A DNA stretch of 64,000 nt from contig NZ_FOBO01000005.1 in assembly GCF_900109855.1 (NCBI RefSeq), positions 1-64,000 of the forward strand, read 5' to 3'. The stretch comes from Roseovarius tolerans. GTDB taxonomy: Bacteria > Pseudomonadota > Alphaproteobacteria > Rhodobacterales > Rhodobacteraceae. Both the position numbers and the translations under genes were made by a program. The notes beneath the pieces are model-generated. The model saw nothing but the letters and a program-made list of their open reading frames with translations. It had not been told where the DNA came from and did not search any database. Numbering within the stretch: the first letter of the stretch is position 1; the number at the start of each line of letters is the position of its first letter. This document shows positions 8,598-18,687 of the stretch, one piece after another.

Positions 8598-9560
8598 TCA
8601 GTTCGCCGGGCCACCGATTTGCGCGATGACGCGCGACACGAGATCGTTGAGCTGCGTGCGCGCCGCGTTCACCGCCTCGACATATTGCGCCAGCGGGGCC
8701 TCGGCAGCGGGGATCATCTGCGCAATGCTGGATGCCGTCAGGTAGACGATGGTTGCCAGCACGAAGGTGATCACCGCCAGCCGGAACCCCGACCGAAAGC
8801 CGCTGCGCCGGCTGGACATCGGCACCTCTTCGGGCAGCGCCGCCGCCGCCGCCGTGTCGCCGCGCTCCCCGCTCGAGGTCAGCGACGAGTTGATCTCTTC
8901 GATATCGGGCAGCAGATTGCGCCGCGAGGACGGGTCGATATCGTCGTCGCGGCTTTCGTTGACCTGCTCTTCGGAGGGCGCGGGCGGGGGCGTCTCGCCG
9001 CCGCCGCGCAGACGTTCCATCCGGGCGCGGGCCTGACGGCTGCGCTCATCCTCGGATATGCCGGGATCGGAAAGGCCCAGATCCGGCTGGGTCTCAAGCC
9101 CGCCCGCCCCCTCGGCGGCACGGGCGGCACGCTCGCGCTCGGCCTCTTCGCGCAGGATGTCCGACACGTTCGGATCGAGCCTGCGCTGCGCGGGCGGCTC
9201 TTCGGGTGCGGCCTCGGCTGCAGGCTCCGCCACGGGTTCGGGCATTGGCTCCGCCACCGGTTCGGGCGCCCGGTCAGCCACCGGTTCGGGCGCCCGGTCA
9301 GCCACCGGTTCGGACACCGGTTCGATCATTGGCTCCGCTACCGGTTCTGGCGCAGGGTCCGGGTCTGCCTCGGGTGTGGCGGTCTCAGGCGGGACGGCGT
9401 ACTCGTCCGGCTGCTCCTCGGCCTCGGCGGGGGCATGGTCGGGGTGATGCTGAAACCAGGTATCGCCGCAATTGGAGCATTGCACATCACGCCCCGAGGT
9501 CGGGATTACCGCCTCCGGCACCTCGTATTGCGCCCCGCAATTCGGGCAAGTCAGCCTCAT
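8598..9560 (-). CDS. Zinc-ribbon (MJ0042-type) single-pass membrane protein
   Basis: A 320-residue protein. The N-terminus carries a zinc ribbon with two CxxC pairs (CPNCGAQYEVP and CSNCGDTW). It is followed by a long acidic, Pro-rich spacer (residues about 45-110) with repeats of the type EPVAEP and ADRAPEPV, a charged helical region, and one membrane helix near residues 265-287 followed by a short exported tail. The start at 9560 puts the zinc ribbon at the very N-terminus, as usual for this family, with AGGTGG upstream. Family members are of unknown function. It is divergent from ftsE, with about 170 bp between. Confidence 0.75.
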   Translation of the reverse strand: MRLTCPNCGAQYEVPEAVIPTSGRDVQCSNCGDTWFQHHPDHAPAEAEEQPDEYAVPPETATPEADPDPAPEPVAEPMIEPVSEPVADRAPEPVADRAPEPVAEPMPEPVAEPAAEAAPEEPPAQRRLDPNVSDILREEAERERAARAAEGAGGLETQPDLGLSDPGISEDERSRQARARMERLRGGGETPPPAPSEEQVNESRDDDIDPSSRRNLLPDIEEINSSLTSSGERGDTAAAAALPEEVPMSSRRSGFRSGFRLAVITFVLATIVYLTASSIAQMIPAAEAPLAQYVEAVNAARTQLNDLVSRVIAQIGGPAN

Positions 9561-9732
9561 GGTGCCACCTGTCGCCTGTTCCGTGTCGCCGTTCTCCGGC
9601 CCCCTGTCCTCAATCGAAAGCATAAGCGGTTCTTTGCCTTGGGAAAAGAGCAAAGCGAATCACGCGCTCGATCATTGCACATGTGTGGCCTCTGGGGCAT
9701 TTAGGGAGGACATGCGTATTGAGGGGCAGCCC

Positions 9733-10410
9733 GTGATCGAGCTGGAAGATGTGGCCTACAACTATGGCGGGGGCGAGTTGCTCAGCGAGGTGTCGCTGTC
9801 GCTCAGTCCCGGGTCGTTCCATTTCCTGACCGGGCCGTCGGGGGCGGGCAAGACCACGCTCCTGAAGCTGTGTTACGGCGCGCTGGTGCCCACATCGGGG
9901 CAGTTGCGCCTGTTCGGCCAGGACCGGCGCGAGATGGGGCGCGACGATATCGCCACGGTGCGGCGGCGCGTCGGCGTGGTGCATCAGGATTGCCAGTTTC
10001 TCGATCACCTCAGCGTGGAGGACAACATCGCCCTGCCGCTCAGCGTGTCGGGGCGTGACCTTCTGGCCGAGGGGGCCAATCTCAAGGAGCTGATCGGCTG
10101 GGTCGGCCTGCGCGAGCGCGCCAAGGCGCGGCCGCCGGAACTGTCGGGCGGCGAGCGGCAGCGCGCGGCGCTGGCGCGCGCGGTGATCATGTCGCCCGAC
10201 GTGATCCTCGCCGATGAGCCCACCGGCAATGTCGACTGGGAGATGTCGCAACGCCTGCTGCGCCTGCTGATCGAGCTTAATCTCATGGGCAAGACGATCC
10301 TGATCGCGACCCATGATCTGGCCCTTATCCGGGCCGCCAAGGCCCATGTGCAGGCGCGGGTCCTGCGCATCGCGGCGCGGCGGCTGCAACTGGCGGGGGC
10401 GGATCTGTGA
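9733..10410 (+). CDS. ftsE: Cell division ATP-binding protein FtsE
   Basis: ABC-type ATPase that, with FtsX, controls septal peptidoglycan hydrolases at the divisome. About 225 residues. Seen: Walker A GPSGAGKTT, Q-loop VVHQD, signature LSGGERQR, Walker B VILADEPTGN and the H-loop ATHD. The start is a GTG at 9733, with GAGGGG six bases upstream; it gives the family's usual (M)IELEDVAYNYG beginning. An in-frame ATG at 9712 has a Shine-Dalgarno sequence only two bases away and is less likely. Its end overlaps ftsX by four bases (GTGA), which suggests translational coupling. Confidence 0.93.
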   Translation: MIELEDVAYNYGGGELLSEVSLSLSPGSFHFLTGPSGAGKTTLLKLCYGALVPTSGQLRLFGQDRREMGRDDIATVRRRVGVVHQDCQFLDHLSVEDNIALPLSVSGRDLLAEGANLKELIGWVGLRERAKARPPELSGGERQRAALARAVIMSPDVILADEPTGNVDWEMSQRLLRLLIELNLMGKTILIATHDLALIRAAKAHVQARVLRIAARRLQLAGADL

Positions 10411-11312
10411 AGCTGGATATCAAGGCTCTTGGCGACCTGCTGATCGGGGATGCGCAGGCGGACCGGGTGGTGCCGCCCACCGGGTTCACCGCATGGCTCA
10501 CGCTGTTCAGTGCGGGGGCGATGGCGTTCCTCGCGGTGTTTGCGCTGGCGCTGTCGCTGGCGACGGGGCGTCTGGCCGAACGCTGGGGGGACGAGCTGGC
10601 GCGCACCGCGACGGTGCGCATTTCCGCACCCGAGGCGCAGATGGCGGCGCAGACCGCCGCCGCGCTGCGCGTGCTTGAGACGACGACCGGCGTGGCCCGC
10701 GCCCGCGCACTCGACGATGCCGAGCAGGCCGCCCTGCTCGAGCCATGGTTTGGCCCGGACCTGCCGATCGACCAACTGCCGGTGCCCCGCCTGATCGAGG
10801 TGATCGAGACCGCCGACGGGGTTGATGCCGAGGGGCTGCGCCTGCGCCTGCAGGCCGAAGTGCCGGGCGCGGTGCTCGACGATCACACGCGCTGGCGCGC
10901 GCCGCTGGTGCGGGCCGCCGACCGGCTGCGCCTCCTGGGCTGGCTGTCGCTGATACTGATCGGCGGCGCGACGGCGGCGATGATCACGCTGGCGGCCAAC
11001 GCCGCCCTTGCCGCCAATGCGCAGGTCATACAGGTGCTGCGCCTTGTGGGCGCGCGCGACAGCTATATCGCGCGGGCCTTCGTGCGGCGCTTCACGCTCC
11101 GGGCCCTCGGTGGGGCCGCCATCGGCATGGTGCTGGGCTGTCTCGCCATTCTCGCCCTGCCGAGCGCCGATGCGGCGGGCGGCTTTCTGACCGGGCTCGG
11201 GTTTCAGGGCTGGCACTGGCTCTGGCCGCCGTTGGTGCCGGTTCTGGCCGCCCTGGTCGCGTTCTTCGCGACCCGTGCCGCGGCGCGCAAGACGCTGGAG
11301 GAGATGCCGTGA
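10407..11312 (+). CDS. ftsX: Cell division protein FtsX (permease-like)
   Basis: A 301-residue inner-membrane partner of FtsE that transmits ATPase movement to periplasmic amidase activators. It shows the FtsX arrangement: cytoplasmic N-terminus, first helix at about residues 30-52, a periplasmic domain of about 120 residues, then three helices near 172-195, 225-245 and 272-290. The motif LRLVGARDSYIARAFVRRF lies in the conserved loop before helix 3. The start is a GTG overlapping the ftsE stop. The plsC-like gene begins on its last base. Confidence 0.9.
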   Translation: MKLDIKALGDLLIGDAQADRVVPPTGFTAWLTLFSAGAMAFLAVFALALSLATGRLAERWGDELARTATVRISAPEAQMAAQTAAALRVLETTTGVARARALDDAEQAALLEPWFGPDLPIDQLPVPRLIEVIETADGVDAEGLRLRLQAEVPGAVLDDHTRWRAPLVRAADRLRLLGWLSLILIGGATAAMITLAANAALAANAQVIQVLRLVGARDSYIARAFVRRFTLRALGGAAIGMVLGCLAILALPSADAAGGFLTGLGFQGWHWLWPPLVPVLAALVAFFATRAAARKTLEEMP

Positions 11313-12049
11313 TGCAGGCGGTTCAATGGCTTCGGTCGCTGGTTTTCGTGGTGTTCATCTACGCGATGATGCCGGTTCTGGGGCTCCTCTACCTGCCCTG
11401 GGCGCTGCTCAGCCGCAAGGGCGCGCTGGCGGCCTGCCATGCCTGGTGCCGCGTGGTGCGCTGGGCCGCGCGCTGGATGGTGGGCCTGCGCACCGAGGTG
11501 CGCGGCACGCCGCCCGAGGACGAGGTGCTGATCGTCGCCAAACACCAGAGTTTCCTCGACATCATCCTGATCTACGGGTCGGTCCCGGCGGGCAAGTTCA
11601 TCATGAAGCGCGAATTAATGTATGCGCCGGTGATCGGGCAATACGCGCTGCGCATCGGCTGCGTGCCGGTGGACCGGGGCAAGCGCAGCGCCGCCATCAA
11701 GCAGATGGTCGCCGATGTCGGCAAGGGGCGGCTTGAGCCCGGGCAGTTGATCATCTACCCGCAGGGCACCCGCATCGCACCAGGGGTCAAGGCTCCCTAC
11801 AAGGTGGGCTCGGGCGTGCTCTATCACGAATTGGGTCAGGATTGCGTGCCTGTGGCCACCAATGTCGGCGTGTTCTGGCCGCGCAAGGGCATCTTGCGCA
11901 AGCCGGGCCTCGCGGTGGTGGAATTCCTGCCGCGTATCGAGGCCGGTCTGGGCAAGGAGGTGTTCATGGAACGGCTCGAAGACGAGATCGAGACCGCCTC
12001 CAACCGGCTCATGCGCGAGGCCGGGTTCGACCCGGAAAAGGCGGGCTGA
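11312..12049 (+). CDS. plsC: 1-acyl-sn-glycerol-3-phosphate acyltransferase (PlsC family)
   Basis: A 245-residue membrane-associated enzyme that acylates lysophosphatidic acid to phosphatidic acid. Acyltransferase motifs: HX4D in KHQSFLD (motif I), the glycine-phosphate binding region CVPVDRGKR (motif II) and YPQGTRIAPG (motif III). One or two hydrophobic N-terminal helices anchor it. The ATG at 11312 shares its A with the ftsX stop; a GTG one codon earlier is possible. Third gene of an ftsEX-plsC operon linking division and phospholipid supply, although co-occurrence may simply be historical. Confidence 0.88.
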   Translation: MQAVQWLRSLVFVVFIYAMMPVLGLLYLPWALLSRKGALAACHAWCRVVRWAARWMVGLRTEVRGTPPEDEVLIVAKHQSFLDIILIYGSVPAGKFIMKRELMYAPVIGQYALRIGCVPVDRGKRSAAIKQMVADVGKGRLEPGQLIIYPQGTRIAPGVKAPYKVGSGVLYHELGQDCVPVATNVGVFWPRKGILRKPGLAVVEFLPRIEAGLGKEVFMERLEDEIETASNRLMREAGFDPEKAG

Positions 12050-12093
12050 GCGGTGCCGCGTCGGTGTGGAATGGCCTGGAGCGGTCGTTGCCA

Positions 12094-12168
12094 TGAGCCG
12101 CGCATCGTCGTGCCGCAGCCTTCGGCCTTGTTCCGCGCAGGTGCTTCAATCAATGCCCGCCCCAGGCC
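12094..12168 (-). repeat. Dispersed intergenic element, copy C (inverted)
   Basis: Read on the minus strand this matches the element at 8327-8415, including ATTGAAGCACCTGCGCGG and the following AAGGCCGAAGG. It fills most of the gap between the convergent plsC and mch genes. No terminator with a T-run is visible in the same gap. Confidence 0.6.
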
Positions 12169-12178
12169 GAAACCCGCC

Positions 12179-13207
12179 TCACACCGGCATCAGCACCCAG
12201 TAATCCAGATCGAGCAGCACATGCGGCAGATACTTGCCGTCCTCGCCCTTGAGCGTGAACGGCTCGCCGCCCTTGGTCGCCACCAGCCGCAGGCGCAGCG
12301 CGCCGACGCCCGGCGCATCCACCTCGGCGCGATCCAGCACCTCTGACCATGCGCGCACGGTGTCGCCCGCGAAACAGGGGTTAGCGTGAGACCCGGCATT
12401 GATCGCCCCAATCATCTGCGCATTGGCCAGTCCGTTGAACGACAGCGCCCGCGCCATCGAGATCACGTGCCCGCCATAGATCAACCGCTTTCCATCGGCG
12501 CGCGGCGTCGCGTCGAAATGCGTCTTCGAGGTGTTCTGCCACAGCCGCGTCGCCATCATGTGCTCGGCTTCCTCGATGGTCACGCCGTCGACATGGTCGA
12601 TCTGCTCGCCGATCTCGTAATCGCCCACCCGGTGCGGCTCGCCGGCCAGCCCGAAATCGTAATGGCTGAAATCGAGCCCTGCGGGTATGACCAGATCGCT
12701 CGGGTCCACCACCGCCGCCGTCTGCGGCACCACCGCCTCGGGGGCGGGCGCATCCAGATCATGCTTGCGCACCATCACCCAGCGCACGAATTCCATCACC
12801 GGCAGATCATGCTGGTTGAACCCCGTGGTGCGCACATAGACCACCCCGGTCTTGCCGGATGAATTCTGCTTCAGCCCGATCACCTCGGATTCGCTGCGCA
12901 GCGTGTCGCCGGGATAGACCGGGCGCAGCCAGCGCGCCTCGGCATAACCCAGATTGGCCACGGCATTGAGCGAGATATCCGGCACCGACTTGCCGAACAC
13001 GATGTGAAACGCGGCCATGTCGTCGATCGGGCTGTCGGGTAACCCGCTTGCGCGGGCAAACTCGTTCGAGGAATAGAGCGCATGCCGCGCCGGATAAAGC
13101 GCATGATAAAGCGCGCGTTCGCCCCCCGACACGCTGCGCGGCACCGCGTGGCGGATCACCTGCCCCACCTCGTAATCCTCGAAAAACCGCCCCGGATTGG
13201 TCTTCAT
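12179..13207 (-). CDS. mch: Mesaconyl-CoA hydratase (MaoC family, double hotdog)
   Basis: A 342-residue double-hotdog hydratase that interconverts mesaconyl-CoA and beta-methylmalyl-CoA in the ethylmalonyl-CoA pathway used for acetate and C1 assimilation. Length and context match the Rhodobacter sphaeroides enzyme. MaoC-type features: the N-terminal FFEDYEVGQVI entry, FGKSVPDISLNAV in the first half, and YGGHVISMARALSFNGL with GSHANPCFAGDTV in the second. The ATG at 13207 follows GGGAGAG; a GTG two codons upstream overlaps the DUF1737 gene. Last gene of the minus-strand run mcl2-nnrU-DUF1737-mch. Confidence 0.9.
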   Translation of the reverse strand: MKTNPGRFFEDYEVGQVIRHAVPRSVSGGERALYHALYPARHALYSSNEFARASGLPDSPIDDMAAFHIVFGKSVPDISLNAVANLGYAEARWLRPVYPGDTLRSESEVIGLKQNSSGKTGVVYVRTTGFNQHDLPVMEFVRWVMVRKHDLDAPAPEAVVPQTAAVVDPSDLVIPAGLDFSHYDFGLAGEPHRVGDYEIGEQIDHVDGVTIEEAEHMMATRLWQNTSKTHFDATPRADGKRLIYGGHVISMARALSFNGLANAQMIGAINAGSHANPCFAGDTVRAWSEVLDRAEVDAPGVGALRLRLVATKGGEPFTLKGEDGKYLPHVLLDLDYWVLMPV

Positions 13208-13209
13208 CG

Positions 13210-13413
13210 TCACTGCTCTCCCAGCTTCATCCCGGGCGCATAGTCGCCCGCCTTCTCCTTCACCACGGCCTGCCCGCAGCGCATCACGCCATTGGCCCCG
13301 TCAAACGCATAGGTCGGATCGCCGTATAGCTCCCAGCCCGCGTTCAGCGCCGCCGTCACCTTGTGGCAAAACTCCGACGTGTCGTCGGCAGAGAGAAAAC
13401 GATAAAGTTTCAT
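13210..13413 (-). CDS. DUF1737 domain protein
   Basis: A 67-residue protein of the DUF1737 type: it begins with MKLYRFLSADDTSEFCHKV and continues with LNAGWELYGDPT, a short alpha/beta domain of unknown function often found in Rhodobacterales. It lies 4 bp after nnrU and its stop lies 2 bp before the mch ATG, so it belongs to the same transcript. Its constant place between nnrU and mch in related bacteria (recalled, not checked) hints at a role connected to this pathway, but none is known. Confidence 0.8.
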   Translation of the reverse strand: MKLYRFLSADDTSEFCHKVTAALNAGWELYGDPTYAFDGANGVMRCGQAVVKEKAGDYAPGMKLGEQ

Positions 13414-13417
13414 AGGC

Positions 13418-13963
13418 TTACCCCGGGAACGGCCAGACACCCAGCCAGTTGTGGATGAGGGTGATGACAAGGAACATCACCACCGTGATGACAACGAGGA
13501 TCACGTCCTTCTTGGCCTCACCCGGCTGCGGGCGGTCCCATTCCTCCGAGAGGTTGATCACCACCACTTCCAGCACCGCCCAGGCCAGCAGCCCGCCGAA
13601 AAGCACCAATGACGCCAGATCGCCATTGACCAGCAAATGCGCCACCGCCCAGATCTTGACGGCGGTCAACTGCGGATGCCGCATCGCGCCGCGCAGCCGC
13701 CCCTTGGTGGCGCTCATGCCGTAGACGAACACCGCCGCCAACATCATCAGGTTATTCAGATGCACCGTCCAGGCGGGCGGGAACCAGACATTGAAGACCT
13801 CCGCCTGCCGGTAGCCATAGATCATCAGCACCAGACCGGCCAGAATGCCCACCGCCGCCAGCCCCTTGCCAGCATTGCCCATCCGAGCGCGCAGATCGGG
13901 GGCCACCCGTTTGAAGAGATGCGCCGCGACCCAGAGGATCAGACCGAGGATGAGGTACGTCAT
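13418..13963 (-). CDS. NnrU family membrane protein
   Basis: A 181-residue integral membrane protein with about five or six helices and the NnrU features HLLVNGDLASLVLFGGLLAW and MRHPQLTAVKIWAVAH. NnrU proteins were named from a denitrification locus but are also related to isoprenoid-modifying membrane proteins; the name says little about function. Here it sits between mcl2 (6 bp upstream) and DUF1737 (4 bp downstream) in an ethylmalonyl-CoA pathway operon, so a role in nitric-oxide metabolism is unlikely. Confidence 0.82.
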   Translation of the reverse strand: MTYLILGLILWVAAHLFKRVAPDLRARMGNAGKGLAAVGILAGLVLMIYGYRQAEVFNVWFPPAWTVHLNNLMMLAAVFVYGMSATKGRLRGAMRHPQLTAVKIWAVAHLLVNGDLASLVLFGGLLAWAVLEVVVINLSEEWDRPQPGEAKKDVILVVITVVMFLVITLIHNWLGVWPFPG

Positions 13964-13969
13964 TGGTTG

Positions 13970-14830
13970 CTACTCCGCTGCCATGTCTCGTATCGCCTGC
14001 GCGCGGGCAAGGATGCGCTGTGCCGCGACGACATGCAGATTCTCCACGATCTGCCCGTCGACCACCGCGATGCCCTGCCCCGAGGCCCGGCTTTCTTCAT
14101 AGGCGGCTATCTGGCGTTCGGCTAGCTCTAACTCGGAATTGTTGGGGGCGAATGCGGTGTTGGCGATCTCGATTTGCGCGGGGTGAATCAGCGTCTTGCC
14201 GTCAAATCCCAGATCACGCCCCTGTTCGCATTCCGCCTTGAGCCCGTCGCCATCGCGGAACCGGTTGTAGACGCCATCCACCGCCACGATCCGCGCCGCG
14301 CGCGCCGCCATCACGATCCGTTGCAGCGCCGTCATCAGCGGCAGGCGGTCGGCCCGCACCCGACAGCCCAGATCCTTGGTCAGGTCATTGGTGCCCGCGA
14401 CCAGCCCGGTCACCTGACGATGCGCGGCGATATCGCGCGCGTTGAACACGCAGGCGGGCGTTTCCATCATCGTCCAGACCGGCAGGTTGGCACCGATCAC
14501 CTCGGAAAGGTTGTCGATATCCGAGGGGTTGTTGACCTTGGGCAGCAGGATCGCATCGGCGCCCGCATCGCGCAGCGCGCGGGCATCCTCCAGCCCCCAT
14601 TCAGTGGTCAGCGCGTTGATCCGTACGATCTTGGCCCGCTTGCCATAGCCGCCCTGCCGCAGCGCCTCGACCAGCGTGGCGCGCGCCTCCGCCTTGGCAT
14701 CGGGTGCGACGGCATCCTCCAGATCAAAGATGATCGCGTCGGTCGGCAACTCGCGCGCCTTTTCCAGCGCCCGCTCCTTGGAGCCGGGGATATAGAGCAC
14801 CGAACGATAGGGATGCGCGTTGCTGTCCAT
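13970..14830 (-). CDS. mcl2: (3S)-malyl-CoA thioesterase (HpcH/HpaI-CitE family)
   Basis: A 286-residue CitE-like protein. In Rhodobacter sphaeroides the paralogue of this length next to mch is the thioesterase that hydrolyses (3S)-malyl-CoA to malate; the true lyase is longer (about 318 residues). Seen: RSVLYIPGSKERALEK (CoA phosphate binding), IFDLEDAVAPDAK and the metal-binding Glu in MMETPACVFNA, and TLIHPAQIEIAN. Assignment as thioesterase rather than lyase rests on length and context, not on a single residue. First gene of the minus-strand operon ending with mch; its promoter must lie between 14831 and 15037. Confidence 0.82.
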   Translation of the reverse strand: MDSNAHPYRSVLYIPGSKERALEKARELPTDAIIFDLEDAVAPDAKAEARATLVEALRQGGYGKRAKIVRINALTTEWGLEDARALRDAGADAILLPKVNNPSDIDNLSEVIGANLPVWTMMETPACVFNARDIAAHRQVTGLVAGTNDLTKDLGCRVRADRLPLMTALQRIVMAARAARIVAVDGVYNRFRDGDGLKAECEQGRDLGFDGKTLIHPAQIEIANTAFAPNNSELELAERQIAAYEESRASGQGIAVVDGQIVENLHVVAAQRILARAQAIRDMAAE

Positions 14831-15037
14831 GGGTCTGCCCTCTCTTGGATTCTGTTGCTTGTAATTTTCTTGCGCAGGAATGGCACTTTTCGGAGGAAAC
14901 GTTCAAGCCTTTTCTCGCCGCGTCGCAGCATCCCGCACCTGTCCTCGGCATTGCCCGCCGCGTTAACCGCGTGTTCACCTTTCCTTGGCCACTCTCGTCC
15001 CCGGACGGCAGGGACCGATCGCAGAAAGGATGAGACG

Positions 15038-15343
15038 ATGCTGAGACGACTGATCCCGGGCCTTGCCGTGCTTGCCCTGATCGCGGGCGGCGCGCAGGCG
15101 CAACCCGGCAACTGCGCCCCGCGCGAGGTTGTGGTCGACCGCCTCGCCACCGCTTACGGCGAAACGCGGCAGTCCATGGGCCTCGGTGCGCAGGGCGCGG
15201 TGATGGAGGTGTTCGCCTCGCAAACCTCCGGCAGTTGGACGATCACCGTGACTTTGCCCGACGGGCTGACCTGCCTCATCGCCAGCGGCCGGGTGTTCGA
15301 GGCGATGGCCGCCCCCCTGCCCAAACCCGGCAGCGACGCCTGA
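15038..15343 (+). CDS. Small exported hypothetical protein
   Basis: A 101-residue protein with a clear signal peptide (MLRRLIPGLAVLALIAGG, cleavage near AQA-QPG), then a mature domain of about 80 residues with two Cys (CAPREVVVDRLATAYGETR and LTCLIASG), which could form a disulfide. The ATG at 15038 has AGAAAGGA seven bases upstream. No known domain is recognised; similar small periplasmic proteins occur in Roseobacter-group genomes. It is divergent from mcl2 and convergent with the TSUP gene that ends 5 bp after it. Confidence 0.7.
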   Translation: MLRRLIPGLAVLALIAGGAQAQPGNCAPREVVVDRLATAYGETRQSMGLGAQGAVMEVFASQTSGSWTITVTLPDGLTCLIASGRVFEAMAAPLPKPGSDA

Positions 15344-15348
15344 GCGCG

Positions 15349-17211
<1,863 letters not shown>

Positions 17212-17234
17212 TTGCGAACCGCATCGACTGGTTC

Positions 17235-17265
17235 GGGGCTGGACAATATCCAGCCCCGATTCTTT
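17235..17265 (+). terminator. Intrinsic terminator after mdh
   Basis: A perfect 9-bp stem GGGGCTGGA/TCCAGCCCC with a 5-base loop, followed by GATTCTTTTC, lies 24 bp after the mdh stop. It separates mdh from sucC. Confidence 0.85.
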
Positions 17266-17294
17266 TCTGACAGATAAATTTTTATGCAATCACG

Positions 17295-17329
17295 TTTGTG
17301 ATCACACGATTTGTCCGTGTGATCACAAA
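17295..17329. promoter_or_regulatory. Twin TGTGATCACA operator ahead of sucC
   Basis: Two 14-base arms (TTTGTGATCACACG and its exact complement) flank a 7-base spacer. Each arm holds the palindrome TGTGATCACA (17297-17306 and 17318-17327), with centres 21 bp apart, two helical turns. It lies about 105 bp before the sucC start, in an AT-rich stretch. This is the layout of a paired dimer-binding site; GntR-family or CRP/FNR-like regulators are the obvious candidates, but the regulator is not identified. Confidence 0.7.
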
Positions 17330-17434
17330 TTGCCGAATTTCACCCAAATTGACCTGAAACCGCAAAAAACCGTTTAAGGCGGGTGCGATTCTATGTCTAT
17401 ACCTGTCCTGATCGCAGCAAAACGGGACAGTTTC

Positions 17435-18628
17435 ATGAATATCCATGAGTATCAGGCGAAGGCATTGCTTCGCTCCTACGGCGCCCCGGTGTCGGATGGC
17501 CGCGTGGTTCTGCGCGCCGAAGAAGCCAAGACGGCCGCGGGCGCGCTCGACGGACCGCTCTGGGTGGTAAAGGCGCAGATCCACGCCGGCGGGCGCGGCA
17601 AGGGCAAGTTCAAGGAGTCCGGTGCCGGTGACGCAGGCGGTGTGCGCCTCGCGAAATCCGTGGAAGAGGCCGCCGATGAGGCCAAGCGCATGCTCGGCCG
17701 CACCCTCGTGACCAAGCAGACCGGCGCGCCCGGCAAGCAGGTCAACCGCATCTATATCGAGGACGGCTCGGGCATCGAGACCGAAATGTATCTCGCCCTG
17801 CTGGTCGACCGCGTGACCTCCCGCGTCAGCTTCGTCGCCTCCACCGAGGGCGGCATGGATATCGAGGAGGTCGCGGCCTCCACGCCTGAAAAGATCCTCA
17901 GCTTCTCGGTTGATCCCGCGACCGGCTATCAGCCGTTCCACGGTCGCCGCATCGCCTTCAACCTCGGCCTCACCGGTGCGCAGATCAAGCAATGCGTGGC
18001 GCTGATGGGCACGCTCTACAAGATGTTCATCGAAAAAGACATGGAGATGCTCGAGATCAACCCCCTGATCGTCACCGACAAGGGCGATCTGAAATGTCTC
18101 GACGCCAAGATGAGCTTTGACTCGAACGCGATGTATCGCCACTCGGACATCGCCGAGTTGCGCGACACCACCGAAGAGGACTCCAAGGAACTCGAAGCCT
18201 CGAAATACGACCTCAACTATATCGCGCTGGATGGCGAGATTGGCTGCATGGTCAACGGCGCGGGTCTCGCGATGGCCACCATGGACATCATCAAGCTCTA
18301 CGGCGCAGAGCCCGCCAACTTCCTCGATGTGGGCGGCGGGGCGACCAAGGAAAAGGTCACCGAGGCGTTCAAGATCATCACCTCCGACCCGCAGGTCAAA
18401 GGCATCCTCGTCAACATCTTCGGCGGCATCATGCGCTGCGACGTGATCGCCGAGGGCGTGATCGCCGCGGTGAAAGAGGTCGGCCTCAAGGTGCCGCTGG
18501 TGGTGCGCCTCGAAGGCACCAATGTCGAGAAGGGCAAGGAGATCATTTCCACCTCCGGCCTCGACGTGATCGCCGCCGACGACCTCAAGGACGGCGCCGA
18601 AAAGATCGTGAAGGCTGTGAAAGGCTGA
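17435..18628 (+). CDS. sucC: Succinate-CoA ligase [ADP-forming] subunit beta
   Basis: Beta subunit of succinyl-CoA synthetase, which makes ATP or GTP from succinyl-CoA in the TCA cycle. 397 residues, ATP-grasp fold at the N-terminus ([26 protein letters not shown]) and CoA-ligase domain at the C-terminus ([30 protein letters not shown]). The ATG at 17435 gives the family N-terminus; an extension in the same frame exists but is not conserved. First gene of the sucCD-sucAB block and downstream of the twin operator at 17295-17329. Confidence 0.97.
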   Translation: MNIHEYQAKALLRSYGAPVSDGRVVLRAEEAKTAAGALDGPLWVVKAQIHAGGRGKGKFKESGAGDAGGVRLAKSVEEAADEAKRMLGRTLVTKQTGAPGKQVNRIYIEDGSGIETEMYLALLVDRVTSRVSFVASTEGGMDIEEVAASTPEKILSFSVDPATGYQPFHGRRIAFNLGLTGAQIKQCVALMGTLYKMFIEKDMEMLEINPLIVTDKGDLKCLDAKMSFDSNAMYRHSDIAELRDTTEEDSKELEASKYDLNYIALDGEIGCMVNGAGLAMATMDIIKLYGAEPANFLDVGGGATKEKVTEAFKIITSDPQVKGILVNIFGGIMRCDVIAEGVIAAVKEVGLKVPLVVRLEGTNVEKGKEIISTSGLDVIAADDLKDGAEKIVKAVKG

Positions 18629-18637
18629 TCCCGCAGG

Positions 18638-18656
18638 GTGGGTGCCAACCCACCTC
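18638..18656. repeat. Short hairpin of the GGGTGGG...CCCACC family, between sucC and sucD
   Basis: GGGTGGGTGCCAACCCACCT folds into a small hairpin in the 59-bp gap between sucC and sucD. Related hairpins lie at 24270-24292, 24304-24328 and 41701-41721. No T-run follows, so it may tune mRNA stability rather than terminate. Confidence 0.5.
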
Positions 18657-18687
18657 TCCCGCGAATTCATTACAGGAGAACGCCAAA

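Noticed and set aside
9630-9712. Upstream in-frame start for ftsE, including the ATG at 9712
   Set aside because: Its Shine-Dalgarno sequence is only two bases away; GTG 9733 has ideal spacing and the conserved N-terminus.
13418-13963. Denitrification or nitric-oxide function for the NnrU protein
   Set aside because: No other denitrification genes are near and the context is carbon metabolism.
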